Of a stretch of 64,000 nucleotides of DNA, positions 52,283 through 62,030 are shown piece by piece. How positions within the stretch are numbered: position 1 is the first letter of the stretch; each line of letters begins with the position of its first letter. The notes beneath the pieces were generated by a model. It saw only the letters and a list, made by a program, of their open reading frames with translations. It had not been told where the DNA came from and ran no database searches. Source of the DNA: Yoonia sp. G8-12 (GTDB lineage Bacteria > Pseudomonadota > Alphaproteobacteria > Rhodobacterales > Rhodobacteraceae); assembly GCF_038443675.1 (NCBI RefSeq), contig NZ_CP151762.1:1984001-2048000 (forward strand). The letters are read 5' to 3'. Made by a program: the position numbers and the translations under genes.

Positions 52283-53743
52283 ATGTCAATCTCAGTCGAA
52301 ACTTTCTTTCTTGATCCTTCCGCGGAAGGCACCTTGCAGGCGCGCATCCAGCAAATGGTCGCGCAGGGTATTCTAGCGGGCCGTATCCGCCCCGGTGAGC
52401 GGCTTCCGTCGTCGCGCAAAATGGCGGCACATTTGGGTGTCAGCCGGATCACCGTCACGCTGGCTTATACGGAGTTGGTTGCCGATGACTATCTGACATC
52501 GCGCGGGCGCTCCGGTTATTTCGTGTCCGACAATGCCCCCGAACCGCCGGCTTTTCCAGCGCAGCGCGCGCATGTCGGCACAGTGGACTGGGCGCGGACC
52601 ATCGGCCAGCGGTTCACCCCCGGGCTGAGCCTGAACAAACCTGCGGACTGGGCAGACTACCGCTATCAATTCATCTATGGCCAGACGGACAAAACGCTCT
52701 TTGACAGCGCCAACTGGCGGCTCTGCGCGTTGCGGGCGCTGGGGATGCGGGATTTCAGCGCGCTGACTTCGGATTACTTTGACGGTGACGATCCGCAACT
52801 GGTTGATTTCATCGCGCGTCAGACGCTGCCAAGACGCGGTATCTTGGCCAATCCTGATGAAATCCTTGTGACGATGGGTGCGCAAAACGCGCTGTGGCTG
52901 TCGGCGCAGGTTCTGCTGAACAGCCGCAGGCGCGCTGCGATCGAAGACCCTTGTTATCCGGCCCTGCGCACGATCCTGACCCAATCGCGCTGCCAGCTTA
53001 GCGTTGTTCCCGTCGATCAGGACGGTTTGCCGCCGGATGACCTGCCCGCTGACACAGATGTGGTTTTCACCACCCCCAGCCACCAGTGCCCAACCGCCGC
53101 CACGATGCCGCTGGAACGCCGCAATGCACTACTTGAGAAAGCCGAAGCCGAGGATTTCATAATCGTCGAGGACGACTACGAGTTTGAGATGTCCTTTCTC
53201 AAGTCTCCGTCACCGTCGCTCAAGTCACTGGATAAAAATGGGCGCGTGATCTACGTGGGTTCGTTTTCAAAGTCGCTGTTTCCGGGGTTGCGGCTTGGCT
53301 ATCTTGTTGGTCCCGCCCCCTTCATCCGCGAAGCACGCGCCCTGCGCGCCACGGTCCTGCGCCATCCCCCCGGCCACATACAGCGCACAGTCAGCTATTA
53401 CCTATCATTGGGCCATTACGATGCGCTGATCCGCCGGATGAGCAAGACCTACCACGAACGGCGGCAACTGCTGGTCGGTGCGCTTAATCAGCGCGGTCTG
53501 ACGATTGCTGGCCAAGGCACATATGGCGGGTCATCGGTCTGGCTCAAAACTCCGACAGGCATTGATACCAGCGCCTTGGCCGAGACTTTGCGCGCTGATA
53601 GCGTCTTGGTCGAACCCGGTGCGCCTTTCTTTGCAGGCGAAAACCCACCGACCGCATATCTGAGACTGGCCTACTCCTCGATCCCCTCGGCCCGCATCCC
53701 CGAAGGCATCAATCTGATCGCTGACGCAATCCAGAATTACTGA
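52283..53743 (+). CDS. tauR: Taurine catabolism regulator, GntR/MocR family
   Basis: 486 aa. N-terminal GntR winged helix (about residues 15-80: RPGERLPSSRKMAAHLGVSRITVTLAY) and C-terminal class I aminotransferase-like domain with PLP lysine in GSFSKSLFPGLRLGYLVG. MocR regulators use the PLP domain to sense substrate, here presumably taurine. Position between tpa and xsc is the TauR signature. Confidence 0.93.
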   Translation: MSISVETFFLDPSAEGTLQARIQQMVAQGILAGRIRPGERLPSSRKMAAHLGVSRITVTLAYTELVADDYLTSRGRSGYFVSDNAPEPPAFPAQRAHVGTVDWARTIGQRFTPGLSLNKPADWADYRYQFIYGQTDKTLFDSANWRLCALRALGMRDFSALTSDYFDGDDPQLVDFIARQTLPRRGILANPDEILVTMGAQNALWLSAQVLLNSRRRAAIEDPCYPALRTILTQSRCQLSVVPVDQDGLPPDDLPADTDVVFTTPSHQCPTAATMPLERRNALLEKAEAEDFIIVEDDYEFEMSFLKSPSPSLKSLDKNGRVIYVGSFSKSLFPGLRLGYLVGPAPFIREARALRATVLRHPPGHIQRTVSYYLSLGHYDALIRRMSKTYHERRQLLVGALNQRGLTIAGQGTYGGSSVWLKTPTGIDTSALAETLRADSVLVEPGAPFFAGENPPTAYLRLAYSSIPSARIPEGINLIADAIQNY

Positions 53744-53744
53744 T

Positions 53745-53767
53745 TTTTGAGACTCTATGTCTCAAAA
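53745..53767 (+). terminator. Hairpin after tauR
   Basis: TTTTGAGAC and GTCTCAAAA arms, 5-base loop TCTAT, immediately after the tauR stop and followed by AT-rich sequence. It could be a terminator; it lies just before the xsc operator. Confidence 0.6.
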
Positions 53768-53776
53768 TAATTTACA

Positions 53777-53809
53777 CTGGCACTAGGAACGCTAGTGAAC
53801 TGGACCTAA
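53777..53809 (+). promoter_or_regulatory. Candidate TauR operator of xsc
   Basis: Direct repeats CTGGCACTAG (53777) and CTGGACCTAA (53800), 23 bp start to start, ending 94 bp before the xsc ATG. CTGGACCTAA is a perfect match to the half-site consensus. Confidence 0.72.
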
Positions 53810-53903
53810 CGCATGCGCTGTGCAGAACCTAGTGTCAACGCAGCGAAACTGGGGGGATTCTGCGCTCCCAATTTCTTTGGAATTTAGGGAAGGACCCACC
53901 GCC

Positions 53904-55676
53904 ATGAAAATGACCACTGAAGAAGCATTCGTCAAAACGCTCCAGGCGCATGGCATTCGCCACGCCTTCGGGATCATCGGCTCTGCGATGATGCCGATCT
54001 CGGATATCTTTCCAAAGGCGGGCATCACGTTCTGGGACTGCGCCCATGAAATGACCGCTGGCATGATGGCTGACGGCTACACCCGCGCTACCGGTGAGAT
54101 GTCCATGATGATCGCGCAAAACGGCCCCGGCATCACGAACTTTGTCACCTCAGTTAAGACAGCTTACTGGAACCACACACCTTGCTTGCTGGTCACACCG
54201 CAAGCAGCCAACAAGACAATCGGTCAGGGTGGTTTTCAGGAAATGGAACAGATGAACCTGTTCAAGGACTGCGTAGCCTATCAGGAAGAAGTCCGCGACC
54301 CGACCCGCATCTGCGAAGTGCTGGCACGCGTCATCGCAAAGGCCAAGCGCCTTTCCGGTCCTGCCCAGATCAACATCCCCCGTGATTTCTGGACACAAGT
54401 TGTCGATATCGAAATCCCGCAGCCTGTTGAGTTCGAAACCAGCCCCGGTGGCGCAACCTCGATTTCCAAAGCTGCTGAAATGCTCTCGACTGCGAAGTTC
54501 CCTGTCATTCTGAATGGCGCTGGCGTTGTTCTGGCCGAAGGCGGGATCGAAGCATCGCGTCTGCTTGCGGAAAAGCTCGATGCACCGGTTTGTGTCGGCT
54601 ATCAGCACAACGACGCTTTCCCCGGCAACCATCCGCTGTTTGCTGGTCCTTTGGGGTACAACGGCTCCAAGGCGGGTATGGAACTGATCAGCAAGGCCGA
54701 CGTCGTGCTGGCCCTTGGCACACGCTTGAACCCGTTCTCGACCCTGCCGGGCTATGGCATCGACTATTGGCCAACCAACGCCAAGATCATTCAGGTTGAT
54801 ATCAACCCTGACCGCATCGGCCTGACCAAGAAAGTGACCGTCGGGATCGTCGGCGACGCCGCCAAGGTTGCCAACGGTATCACGGCCCAACTGACCGACG
54901 ATGCAGGCGATGCAGGCCGCGCCGAGCGCAAGAACATGATCGCGCAGACAAAATCTGCTTGGGCGCAGGAACTGACATCGCTTGACCACGAACAGGACGA
55001 TCCCGGCACGACATGGAACGAGCGCGCCCGCGAAGCACGTCCCGACTGGATGTCTCCGCGTCAGGCGTGGCGCGCTATTCAGGCCGCAATGCCTGAGGAT
55101 GCGATTATCTCGTCCGACATCGGCAACAACTGTGCGATTGGTAACGCATACCCAAGCTTTCCAACAGGTCGCAAATATCTGGCACCGGGCCTCTTTGGCC
55201 CATGCGGCTACGGTCTGCCTGCGATCATCGGCGCGAAAATCGGCCAGAAAGACGTGCCGGTTATCGGTTTCGCGGGTGACGGCGCATTCGGTATCTCTGT
55301 CAACGAGCTAACAGCGATTGGCCGTGACGAGTGGCCCGCCATCACGCAGATTGTGTTCCGCAACTACCAGTGGGGCGCAGAAAAGCGGAACTCTACCTTG
55401 TGGTTCAACGACAACTTCGTCGGCACCGAACTGGACATGAAAGTGTCTTATGCGGGTATCGCCAATGCCTGTGGTCTAAAAGGTGTCCAAGTCAAAACGA
55501 TGGACGAACTGACAGCCGCGCTGAACGAAGCGATCAAAGATCAGATGGAAAACAACACAACCACCCTGATCGAGGTTATCCTGAACCAGGAACTGGGCGA
55601 GCCGTTCCGCCGGGATGCGATGAAGAAACCTGTCGAAGTTGCAGGTATTTCCGCATCCGACATGGCAGCTGAATAA
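53904..55676 (+). CDS. xsc: Sulfoacetaldehyde acetyltransferase
   Basis: 590-aa thiamine-diphosphate enzyme: sulfoacetaldehyde plus phosphate gives acetyl phosphate and sulfite. ATG 53904 (MKMTTEEAFVKTLQAHGI) follows AAGGA; the upstream extension to 53820 is not conserved. N-terminal Pyr domain with the ThDP glutamate in HEMTAGMMADGYTRATG, and C-terminal PP domain with GFAGDGAFGISVNELTAIGRDE (GDG motif). It is the committed sulfite-releasing step of this locus. Confidence 0.96.
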   Translation: MKMTTEEAFVKTLQAHGIRHAFGIIGSAMMPISDIFPKAGITFWDCAHEMTAGMMADGYTRATGEMSMMIAQNGPGITNFVTSVKTAYWNHTPCLLVTPQAANKTIGQGGFQEMEQMNLFKDCVAYQEEVRDPTRICEVLARVIAKAKRLSGPAQINIPRDFWTQVVDIEIPQPVEFETSPGGATSISKAAEMLSTAKFPVILNGAGVVLAEGGIEASRLLAEKLDAPVCVGYQHNDAFPGNHPLFAGPLGYNGSKAGMELISKADVVLALGTRLNPFSTLPGYGIDYWPTNAKIIQVDINPDRIGLTKKVTVGIVGDAAKVANGITAQLTDDAGDAGRAERKNMIAQTKSAWAQELTSLDHEQDDPGTTWNERAREARPDWMSPRQAWRAIQAAMPEDAIISSDIGNNCAIGNAYPSFPTGRKYLAPGLFGPCGYGLPAIIGAKIGQKDVPVIGFAGDGAFGISVNELTAIGRDEWPAITQIVFRNYQWGAEKRNSTLWFNDNFVGTELDMKVSYAGIANACGLKGVQVKTMDELTAALNEAIKDQMENNTTTLIEVILNQELGEPFRRDAMKKPVEVAGISASDMAAE

Positions 55677-55678
55677 GC

Positions 55679-56425
55679 TTGCCATTCGACCTAGGCCCCG
55701 GCACAGCGGCGGCCCTTGCAATTGCTTTGCTGGGGGCCGCCTACGTGCGGGGTTATTCGGGTTTTGGCTTCTCGGCGATCTTCATTGCCTTTGCGGCCCT
55801 TGTCACAAACCCGCTTCCTCTGATTCCGGTAGTCTTTGCATGCGAAATCTTGATGACAGCGTTTCAGGCCCGCGGCATTCGCGGACATGTAGACTGGCGC
55901 AGGGTGCTCTATATGCTGGGGGGTGCGGCGGTGGCGTTGCCGTTTTCGGTGTCGGTCATGCTGTCGGTGGGAGCGGATACCGCGCGCATCATTATTTCAA
56001 CGATTATTCTTGTGATGTCGCTCATCTTGCTGACAGGCTGGACATTGCAGCGCCGGATCGGCGCTTTGGGGCATGGCGGGGTCGGTATGATCTCGGGCGC
56101 ATGCAACAGCGCAGGCATCGGCGGCTTACCAGTAGCCGCGTTCATGTCCGCCCAACCGATGCAGGCCGCGACCTTTCGCGCGACCATGATCGTTTATCTC
56201 ACAGGGCTGGACATGATCACCCTGCCGCTGCTTTGGGCGGGTGGATTGGTCACTTGGGATACTGCCATCGGCCTTGTCATGGCTTTTCCTTTGTTGGGGT
56301 TGGGTGTCTGGCTGGGCGGACGGCAGTTTTTATCCGCTTCCCCTTCGACATTCCGGCGCTTTGCGGTGATGCTGCTGATGACGCTCTCGGTTCTGGGGCT
56401 CTTGCGCGCATTGAAAGGCCACTAA
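55679..56425 (+). CDS. TauE/SafE-family sulfite exporter (first copy)
   Basis: 248 aa with about eight membrane helices; family entry AAYVRGYSGFGFSAIF (Phe-Gly-x-Gly motif). The start is TTG at 55679, two bases after the xsc stop. Immediately after xsc, it is well placed to export the toxic sulfite released by Xsc. A second paralogue follows ackA. Confidence 0.85.
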   Translation: MPFDLGPGTAAALAIALLGAAYVRGYSGFGFSAIFIAFAALVTNPLPLIPVVFACEILMTAFQARGIRGHVDWRRVLYMLGGAAVALPFSVSVMLSVGADTARIIISTIILVMSLILLTGWTLQRRIGALGHGGVGMISGACNSAGIGGLPVAAFMSAQPMQAATFRATMIVYLTGLDMITLPLLWAGGLVTWDTAIGLVMAFPLLGLGVWLGGRQFLSASPSTFRRFAVMLLMTLSVLGLLRALKGH

Positions 56426-56426
56426 A

Positions 56427-57361
56427 ATGACATCACCCTTCCTTTCCATGCGTGAGGCACAGGCCCCCACAGACCTGATTGCCCGCGCCCAAAGCTTTAG
56501 CGCTCCCCGCGTCGCCATCGCGCGCGCCGGATCCCCCTGCCGATGGAAGCCGCCGAGGATGCAACCAAGGCCGGCATCATGGTGCCCGTCTTTGTCGGTG
56601 AGGCGGATATGATCCGCGAAGAGGCCGCCAAGCTGGGTTGGGATATTTCGTGTTACGCGCTGCATGACACCACAGGCGAGGAAGAGGCCGGCCGCACCGC
56701 CGCTGCCCTTTGCGGTGCAGGCGAGGCCGATGTCCTGATGAAAGGGCAGTTGCACACAGATGTCTTTATGAAGACCGCCGTTGCCCGCGATGCGGGGCTG
56801 CGGACGGGGCAGCGCTTTGTGCATATCTTCCACATCTCACACCCCGACGGCGGCAAACCGATCCTGATCTCGGACGCCGCTGTCAACGTGGCCCCCGACA
56901 TCAAGACTCGCCAGTCGTCGATCATTGAAGTCAAAAAGCTGCTGAACAAACTGGGCAACGACCGGCCCAAGATCGCCATTCTCTCCGCGACCGAAAGCCC
57001 GATCCCTTCAGTTCCGTCCTCTGTGGACGCCAAAGAACTAGCCGATTGGGCCCGCGCAGAGGTGGATGGGATTGATGTGTCAGGGCCGCTCGCTTTTGAC
57101 CTGATCATGTCGCCGCAAGCGGCAGCGACCAAGAAGTTGGCGGATGATCCTGTTGCGGGTCACGCGGACGCCATTATTGTGCCCGATATCGTATCGGGCA
57201 ACGCACTTTTCAAAGCCTTTGTCTATCTGGCAGGCGGTTGCGCCGCGGGGATCGTGACTGGCGCGAAAGTACCGATCCTGCTGACATCACGGGCCGATCC
57301 ACCCGCCGCGCGCATCGCATCCGCCGCGCTTGCCGCTATCAGCTGCGGGTTGCCAAAATGA
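56427..57361 (+). CDS. pta: Phosphate acetyltransferase (one-base frameshift)
   Basis: About 311 aa when restored, the short PTA_PTB form. It turns acetyl phosphate from Xsc into acetyl-CoA. The first piece ends at a run of five C (56533-56537); six C give GSPLPMEAAEDATKAG, after which the C-terminal piece is continuous. Landmarks: VLMKGQLHTDVFMK, FHISHPDGGKPILISDAAVN, FDLIMSPQAA and IIVPDIVSGNALFKA. The stop overlaps the ackA ATG. Confidence 0.9.
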
Positions 57362-58422
57362 TCCTTGTTTTAAATGCAGGGTCCTCGTCGCTGAAGATCG
57401 AGGTGTTTGATGAAGGCCTCAGATCGGTCGTTGCCGGCAGTGTGACAAATCTTGGCACAAGGGGTGAACTCAAGCTTGGTGAGACTGCATCAAAGGTCGA
57501 TACGCGCGATCATGCGCACGCACTGGAACTGATGCTGACCGCACTGGCAGAGGCTAGTTTTCCGCTATCATCGTTTGCTGCAGCCGCACACCGCATCGTC
57601 CACGGCGGCGCGGTGATGACAGCGCCAGCGCGGTTGCGTCCGCCTGTAATCGCAACGATTGAAAGCGTGATCCCGCTGGCCCCGCTGCACAACCCGAACA
57701 ACCTTGCAGGTGTTTATGCACTGCAAAAGATGGCCCCCGACCTGCCGCAATATTGCAGCTTTGGAACCGCCTTTCATGCAACCAACCCGCAGGTCGCAAC
57801 GCGTTATGCGATCCCGCAAACGCACCATGATGCAGGCATCCGGCGATATGGGTTTCACGGGCTGTCCTATGCAAACATGGTCGCAGATTTTGGTGATGCA
57901 TTGCCCGAACATCTGCTGGCCTTCCATCTTGGAAACGGCGCGAGCCTCTGTGCGATCAAAGACGGTAAATCCATCGCCACGTCGATGGGCTATTCACCGC
58001 TTTCCGGTCTAACGATGGGCACCCGATCTGGCGATATTGATGGCGCTGCGGTACTGCGCATGTCAAAATCGCTGGGCGAGGATGAAACCGACCGGATGCT
58101 GAACAAGACATCGGGTCTGCAGGCGCTTGCAGGCGAAAACAATATGAAAACCTTGCTCGAACGCGAAGATGACGCTGCAAAATTCGCTGTAGAGCATTTC
58201 TGTTATTGGGCGGCGCGCCATGCAGGATCCGCTGTCGTTGCAATGGGCGGCATTGATGCGGTCGCCTTCACCGGCGGCATTGGCGAAAACGCGGCCCCTG
58301 TGCGTGATCGCATTATGGAGCTGCTGTCGTTCTTTGGCAGCTTGCCGGTCCATGTTATCCGCGCCGACGAAGAAAAGCAGATCGCCCGCGATGCATTCGC
58401 CTTGATTGCCGAGGGTCGCTGA
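57358..58422 (+). CDS. ackA: Acetate kinase
   Basis: 354-aa acetate kinase, converts acetyl phosphate and ADP to acetate and ATP, conserving energy from Xsc. ATG 57358 overlaps the pta stop (ATGA). ILVLNAGSSSLKIEVF, HRIVHGGA, RYGFHGLSY, LLAFHLGNGASLCAI and TGGIGENAAPVR are the ASKHA-family signatures. Confidence 0.95.
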   Translation: MILVLNAGSSSLKIEVFDEGLRSVVAGSVTNLGTRGELKLGETASKVDTRDHAHALELMLTALAEASFPLSSFAAAAHRIVHGGAVMTAPARLRPPVIATIESVIPLAPLHNPNNLAGVYALQKMAPDLPQYCSFGTAFHATNPQVATRYAIPQTHHDAGIRRYGFHGLSYANMVADFGDALPEHLLAFHLGNGASLCAIKDGKSIATSMGYSPLSGLTMGTRSGDIDGAAVLRMSKSLGEDETDRMLNKTSGLQALAGENNMKTLLEREDDAAKFAVEHFCYWAARHAGSAVVAMGGIDAVAFTGGIGENAAPVRDRIMELLSFFGSLPVHVIRADEEKQIARDAFALIAEGR

Positions 58423-59187
58423 ATGCTGGCAAGCCTGCTCACAGCCGTTGATCTTACCGGACGGGAGTTTTTGATCCTGACAGTGATCGTCATCGTCGCA
58501 GGTATCGTGCGCGGCTTTTCCGGCTTCGCGCTCTCGGCCGTTGTCATGGCCAGCGCCGTAATTATCTTGCCGCCCGTACAACTCATCCCGATTTGCTGGT
58601 GGCTTGAAATGACCGCATCGGTGCTGATGGCCAAAGGCGGATGGCAGCAGGCCGACCGTGGGATCGTGATGGGATTGGTAATCGGCTCCACCGTTGGTGT
58701 GCCTTTTGGGTTGCTTTTGACAACATCCATTTCGGTAGAAGCCAGCAAATTGGTTGCATTGACGCTGATCATCGCGCTGGCGGTCACACAGCTTGCCAAA
58801 ATCCGGATGTCTTTTCTGGCCACCAAACCGGGCCTTTACGGGTCGGGTTTCGCCGCTGGTGTCGTAACCGGCCTTGCAAGCGTGGGCGGCATGGTGATCG
58901 CGGTCTACGTATTGTCGCAGGATGCCCCCGCCGCCAAAATGCGCGCCGCCCTTGTGCTCTTCCTCTTCGTCAGTTCGCTCACATCGCTTGTCATGCTGCT
59001 TTGGTTCGGGGTGATGAACAGCACCGCAGCCGCGCGCGGACTGAGCCTTGCTATTCCCACAACGCTTGGCGTCTATCTTGGTCAACGCCTGTTCACGCCA
59101 CGTTTTGCCCCCTACTATCGCCCTGCCTGCCTGTCATTGCTTTGCGCTCTGGCAGGTGCCGCCCTTGTCCGCACCCAACTCGCTTGA
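58423..59187 (+). CDS. TauE/SafE-family sulfite exporter (second copy)
   Basis: 254 aa, about eight membrane helices, GIVRGFSGFALSAVV entry motif. It begins immediately after the ackA stop (no gap) and precedes soeA by 11 bp, so it belongs to the same operon. It is a paralogue of the copy after xsc; both probably move sulfite or sulfoacetate-like anions out. Confidence 0.85.
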   Translation: MLASLLTAVDLTGREFLILTVIVIVAGIVRGFSGFALSAVVMASAVIILPPVQLIPICWWLEMTASVLMAKGGWQQADRGIVMGLVIGSTVGVPFGLLLTTSISVEASKLVALTLIIALAVTQLAKIRMSFLATKPGLYGSGFAAGVVTGLASVGGMVIAVYVLSQDAPAAKMRAALVLFLFVSSLTSLVMLLWFGVMNSTAAARGLSLAIPTTLGVYLGQRLFTPRFAPYYRPACLSLLCALAGAALVRTQLA

Positions 59188-59198
59188 AAGGTACACAT

Positions 59199-62030
59199 AT
59201 GTCACTTGATCAGCCCCAACTGGATACATCGCCCAAAGTCTCGGACGAGGTGCGCAAGACGACCTGTTACATGTGTGCCTGCCGCTGCGGGATCAACGTG
59301 CATATGAAGGAGGGCAAGGTCGCCTATATCGAAGGCAACAAGGACCATCCCGTGAACCAGGGTGTGCTGTGCGCCAAAGGCTCGGCTGGCATCATGCAGC
59401 ACAACGCACCTTCGCGGCTAAGGGCACCGTTGAAGCGGGTGGGCGAACGCGGATCGGGCGAGTTCGAAGAAATCAGCTGGGAAGAGGCGCTGACACTGGC
59501 GACCGAGTGGTTGGCCCCTATCCGTGAAAAGGCCCCCGAAAAGCTCGCGTTCTTCACAGGCCGCGACCAGTCCCAGTCCTTCACAAGTTTCTGGGCACAA
59601 GGCTTTGGCACCCCCAACTATGCAGCCCATGGTGGTTTCTGCTCGGTCAATATGGCCGCTGCAGGCATTTACACAATGGGCGGTGCGTTCTGGGAATTCG
59701 GTCAGCCCGATTGGGACCACACCAAGCTTTTCATGCTCTTTGGCGTGGCCGAGGATCACGATAGTAATCCCATCAAGATGGGCATCGGCAAGATCAAGGC
59801 ACGCGGCGCGCGCATGATCGGCGTCAACCCGATCCGCACCGGCTACAACGCTGTTGCCGACGATTGGGTGGGTATTACTCCCGGCACCGATGGTCTGTTC
59901 ATCCTCGCGATGGTGCATTGCCTGATGAAGGCCGGCAAGGTCGATCTGGATTATCTGGCGCGGTTCACCAATGCCCCTGTTCTGGTCAACGAAGACCCCA
60001 AGTCCGAACAATTCGGTCTGTTCCTGCGCGATGAGGAAGGCCAGCCACAAGTCATCGACCGGCGCACAGGCGCTTTGGCACCGTGGAATGGCCAAGGTGT
60101 CGAACCTGACCTGGCCGCGACATACCGCGCCAAAGGCGTCACGCACCGGCCCGTTTTCCACCAAATGGCCGACCGTTACCTGTCTGACGACTACGCACCA
60201 GAAGCCGTGGCGGAGCGTTGCGGTATTTCCGCCCAGCGCATCCGCGCCCTTGCCGCCGACCTCGCGCGCGTCGCTTTTGATGAGGCGATCGAACTGGACC
60301 GCCCCTGGACCGATTTCCGCGGCAAGAAGCACGACAAGATGATCGGACGCCCCGTCAGCTTCCACGCCATGCGCGGAATTTCGGCCCATTCCAACGGCTT
60401 CCAAACCTGCCGCGCCCTGCATGTGCTGCAAATCCTGTTGGGGTCAGTCGAGGTCCCCGGCGGCATGCGGTTCAAACCGCCCTACCCCAAGCCCGCAACA
60501 GCGCACCCAAAGCCACATGGCAAAGTCACACCGGGGGCGGCCCTTGACGGCCCGCACCTTGGGTACACACACGGGCCAGAGGATTTGTTGCTGGATGCCG
60601 AAGGCAACCCCACCCGCATCGACAAGGCCTATTCATGGGAAAACCCGATGTCGGCGCACGGGCTGATGCATATGGTCATCTCGAACGCGCATGCCGGCGT
60701 GCCTTACAAGATCGACACGCTGTTTATGTATATGGCGAACATGTCGTGGAACTCTTCCATGAACGTGGGCGGCGTGCATAAGATGCTGACCGATAAGGAT
60801 GAAAACGGCGATTACGTGATCCCGCGGATCATCTATTCCGACGCCTATTCCTCCGAAATGGTCGCCTACGCCGATCTGATCCTGCCGGACACGACATATC
60901 TGGAACGGCACGACTGCATTTCTTTGCTCGACCGCCCGATCTGTGAAGCGGACGGTGTGGCCGACGCGATCCGCTGGCCTGTGGTGGAACCTGACCGCGA
61001 TGTGCGCGGCTTTCAATCGGTGCTGTGCGACCTTGGCGCACGGCTTGGCCTGCCAGGCTTTGTGAACGAAGACGGCAGCCAGAAATATGAAGACTATGCC
61101 GATTACATCACCAACCACGTGCGCCGCCCGGGTGTAGGCCCGCTCGCCGGATGGCGTGTTGGCGAAAACGGCAAACTGCAAGGCGGGCGTGGTCAGCCTA
61201 ATGGCAGCCAGTTGCAGAACTACATCGACAACGGCGGCTTCTGGATTGAGCACGTGCCCGAGAATGCCGCCTACTACAAACCCTTCAGCATGGAGTATCA
61301 GGACTGGGCGGTGAAAATGGGGTTCTATGATGTGGCCCAACCCTATATCTTCCAGCTGTACGTCGAACCCCTGCGCAAATTCCAGGCCGCCGCCGAAGGC
61401 ATCGGCACGCGGCAACCACCTGAGCATTTACGCGAACGCCTGAAACTGACGATGGACCCGCTCCCGTTCTGGTACCCCCCGCTTGAAGACGGCCACGCCG
61501 ATCCGGTCGAATACCCGATCCACGCGCTCACCCAACGGCCTATGGCGATGTACCATTCATGGGGCACACAAAACGCTTGGCTACGACAGATCCACGGGCA
61601 TAACCCGCTTTATGTGCCGACCAAAATCTGGGAGGCCCATGGCTTTCAGGAAGGCGACTGGGCGCGCGTCTCTTCGGTGCATGGCTCCATTACCGTACCC
61701 GTCGCACATCAGGCCTCGCTCAATCCCAATACGGTCTGGACATGGAACGCGATTGGCAAACGCAAAGGCGCATGGGCGCTGGATGAAAAGGCGCCCGAGG
61801 CCACCAAAGGCTTCCTGCTGAACCACCTGATCCACGAATTGCTGCCACCCAAGGGCGACGGCCTGCGCTGGGCCAACTCCGACCCGATCACCGGACAGGC
61901 GGCATGGTTTGACCTGCGCGTAAAGATCGAGAAATCCGCGATACCGAATGAAGCGCAACCGGTCATGCCGGCAATCAAATCTCCGGTCACCAAAGGACCG
62001 GATGAACTGGCTTGGAAGGTCGGCAAATGA
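59199..62030 (+). CDS. soeA: Sulfite dehydrogenase (quinone), molybdopterin subunit SoeA
   Basis: 943 aa from ATG 59199 (MSLDQPQLDTSPKVSDEVRK); the frame extends upstream to 58641 but that part runs in another frame of tauE. N-terminal 4Fe-4S motif CYMCACRCGINV...LCAKGSAG (Cys-x2-Cys-x3-Cys-x27-Cys), then the bis-MGD domains typical of DMSO-reductase-family enzymes. No Tat signal is visible, in line with cytoplasmic SoeA. It oxidises sulfite to sulfate, delivering electrons through SoeB and SoeC to the quinone pool. Confidence 0.93.
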   Translation: MSLDQPQLDTSPKVSDEVRKTTCYMCACRCGINVHMKEGKVAYIEGNKDHPVNQGVLCAKGSAGIMQHNAPSRLRAPLKRVGERGSGEFEEISWEEALTLATEWLAPIREKAPEKLAFFTGRDQSQSFTSFWAQGFGTPNYAAHGGFCSVNMAAAGIYTMGGAFWEFGQPDWDHTKLFMLFGVAEDHDSNPIKMGIGKIKARGARMIGVNPIRTGYNAVADDWVGITPGTDGLFILAMVHCLMKAGKVDLDYLARFTNAPVLVNEDPKSEQFGLFLRDEEGQPQVIDRRTGALAPWNGQGVEPDLAATYRAKGVTHRPVFHQMADRYLSDDYAPEAVAERCGISAQRIRALAADLARVAFDEAIELDRPWTDFRGKKHDKMIGRPVSFHAMRGISAHSNGFQTCRALHVLQILLGSVEVPGGMRFKPPYPKPATAHPKPHGKVTPGAALDGPHLGYTHGPEDLLLDAEGNPTRIDKAYSWENPMSAHGLMHMVISNAHAGVPYKIDTLFMYMANMSWNSSMNVGGVHKMLTDKDENGDYVIPRIIYSDAYSSEMVAYADLILPDTTYLERHDCISLLDRPICEADGVADAIRWPVVEPDRDVRGFQSVLCDLGARLGLPGFVNEDGSQKYEDYADYITNHVRRPGVGPLAGWRVGENGKLQGGRGQPNGSQLQNYIDNGGFWIEHVPENAAYYKPFSMEYQDWAVKMGFYDVAQPYIFQLYVEPLRKFQAAAEGIGTRQPPEHLRERLKLTMDPLPFWYPPLEDGHADPVEYPIHALTQRPMAMYHSWGTQNAWLRQIHGHNPLYVPTKIWEAHGFQEGDWARVSSVHGSITVPVAHQASLNPNTVWTWNAIGKRKGAWALDEKAPEATKGFLLNHLIHELLPPKGDGLRWANSDPITGQAAWFDLRVKIEKSAIPNEAQPVMPAIKSPVTKGPDELAWKVGK

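Noticed and set aside
58063..59085. A 340-codon minus-strand frame across ackA and the second TauE gene
   Set aside because: Antisense to two conserved genes, cysteine- and histidine-rich without family features; a codon-bias shadow.
58641..59198. N-terminal extension of soeA upstream of 59199
   Set aside because: This part is an alternate frame of the TauE gene; the conserved protein begins MSLDQPQLD with its own ATG.
59418..60431. A 337-codon minus-strand frame inside soeA
   Set aside because: Antisense to the molybdopterin subunit and without a start signal or motif.
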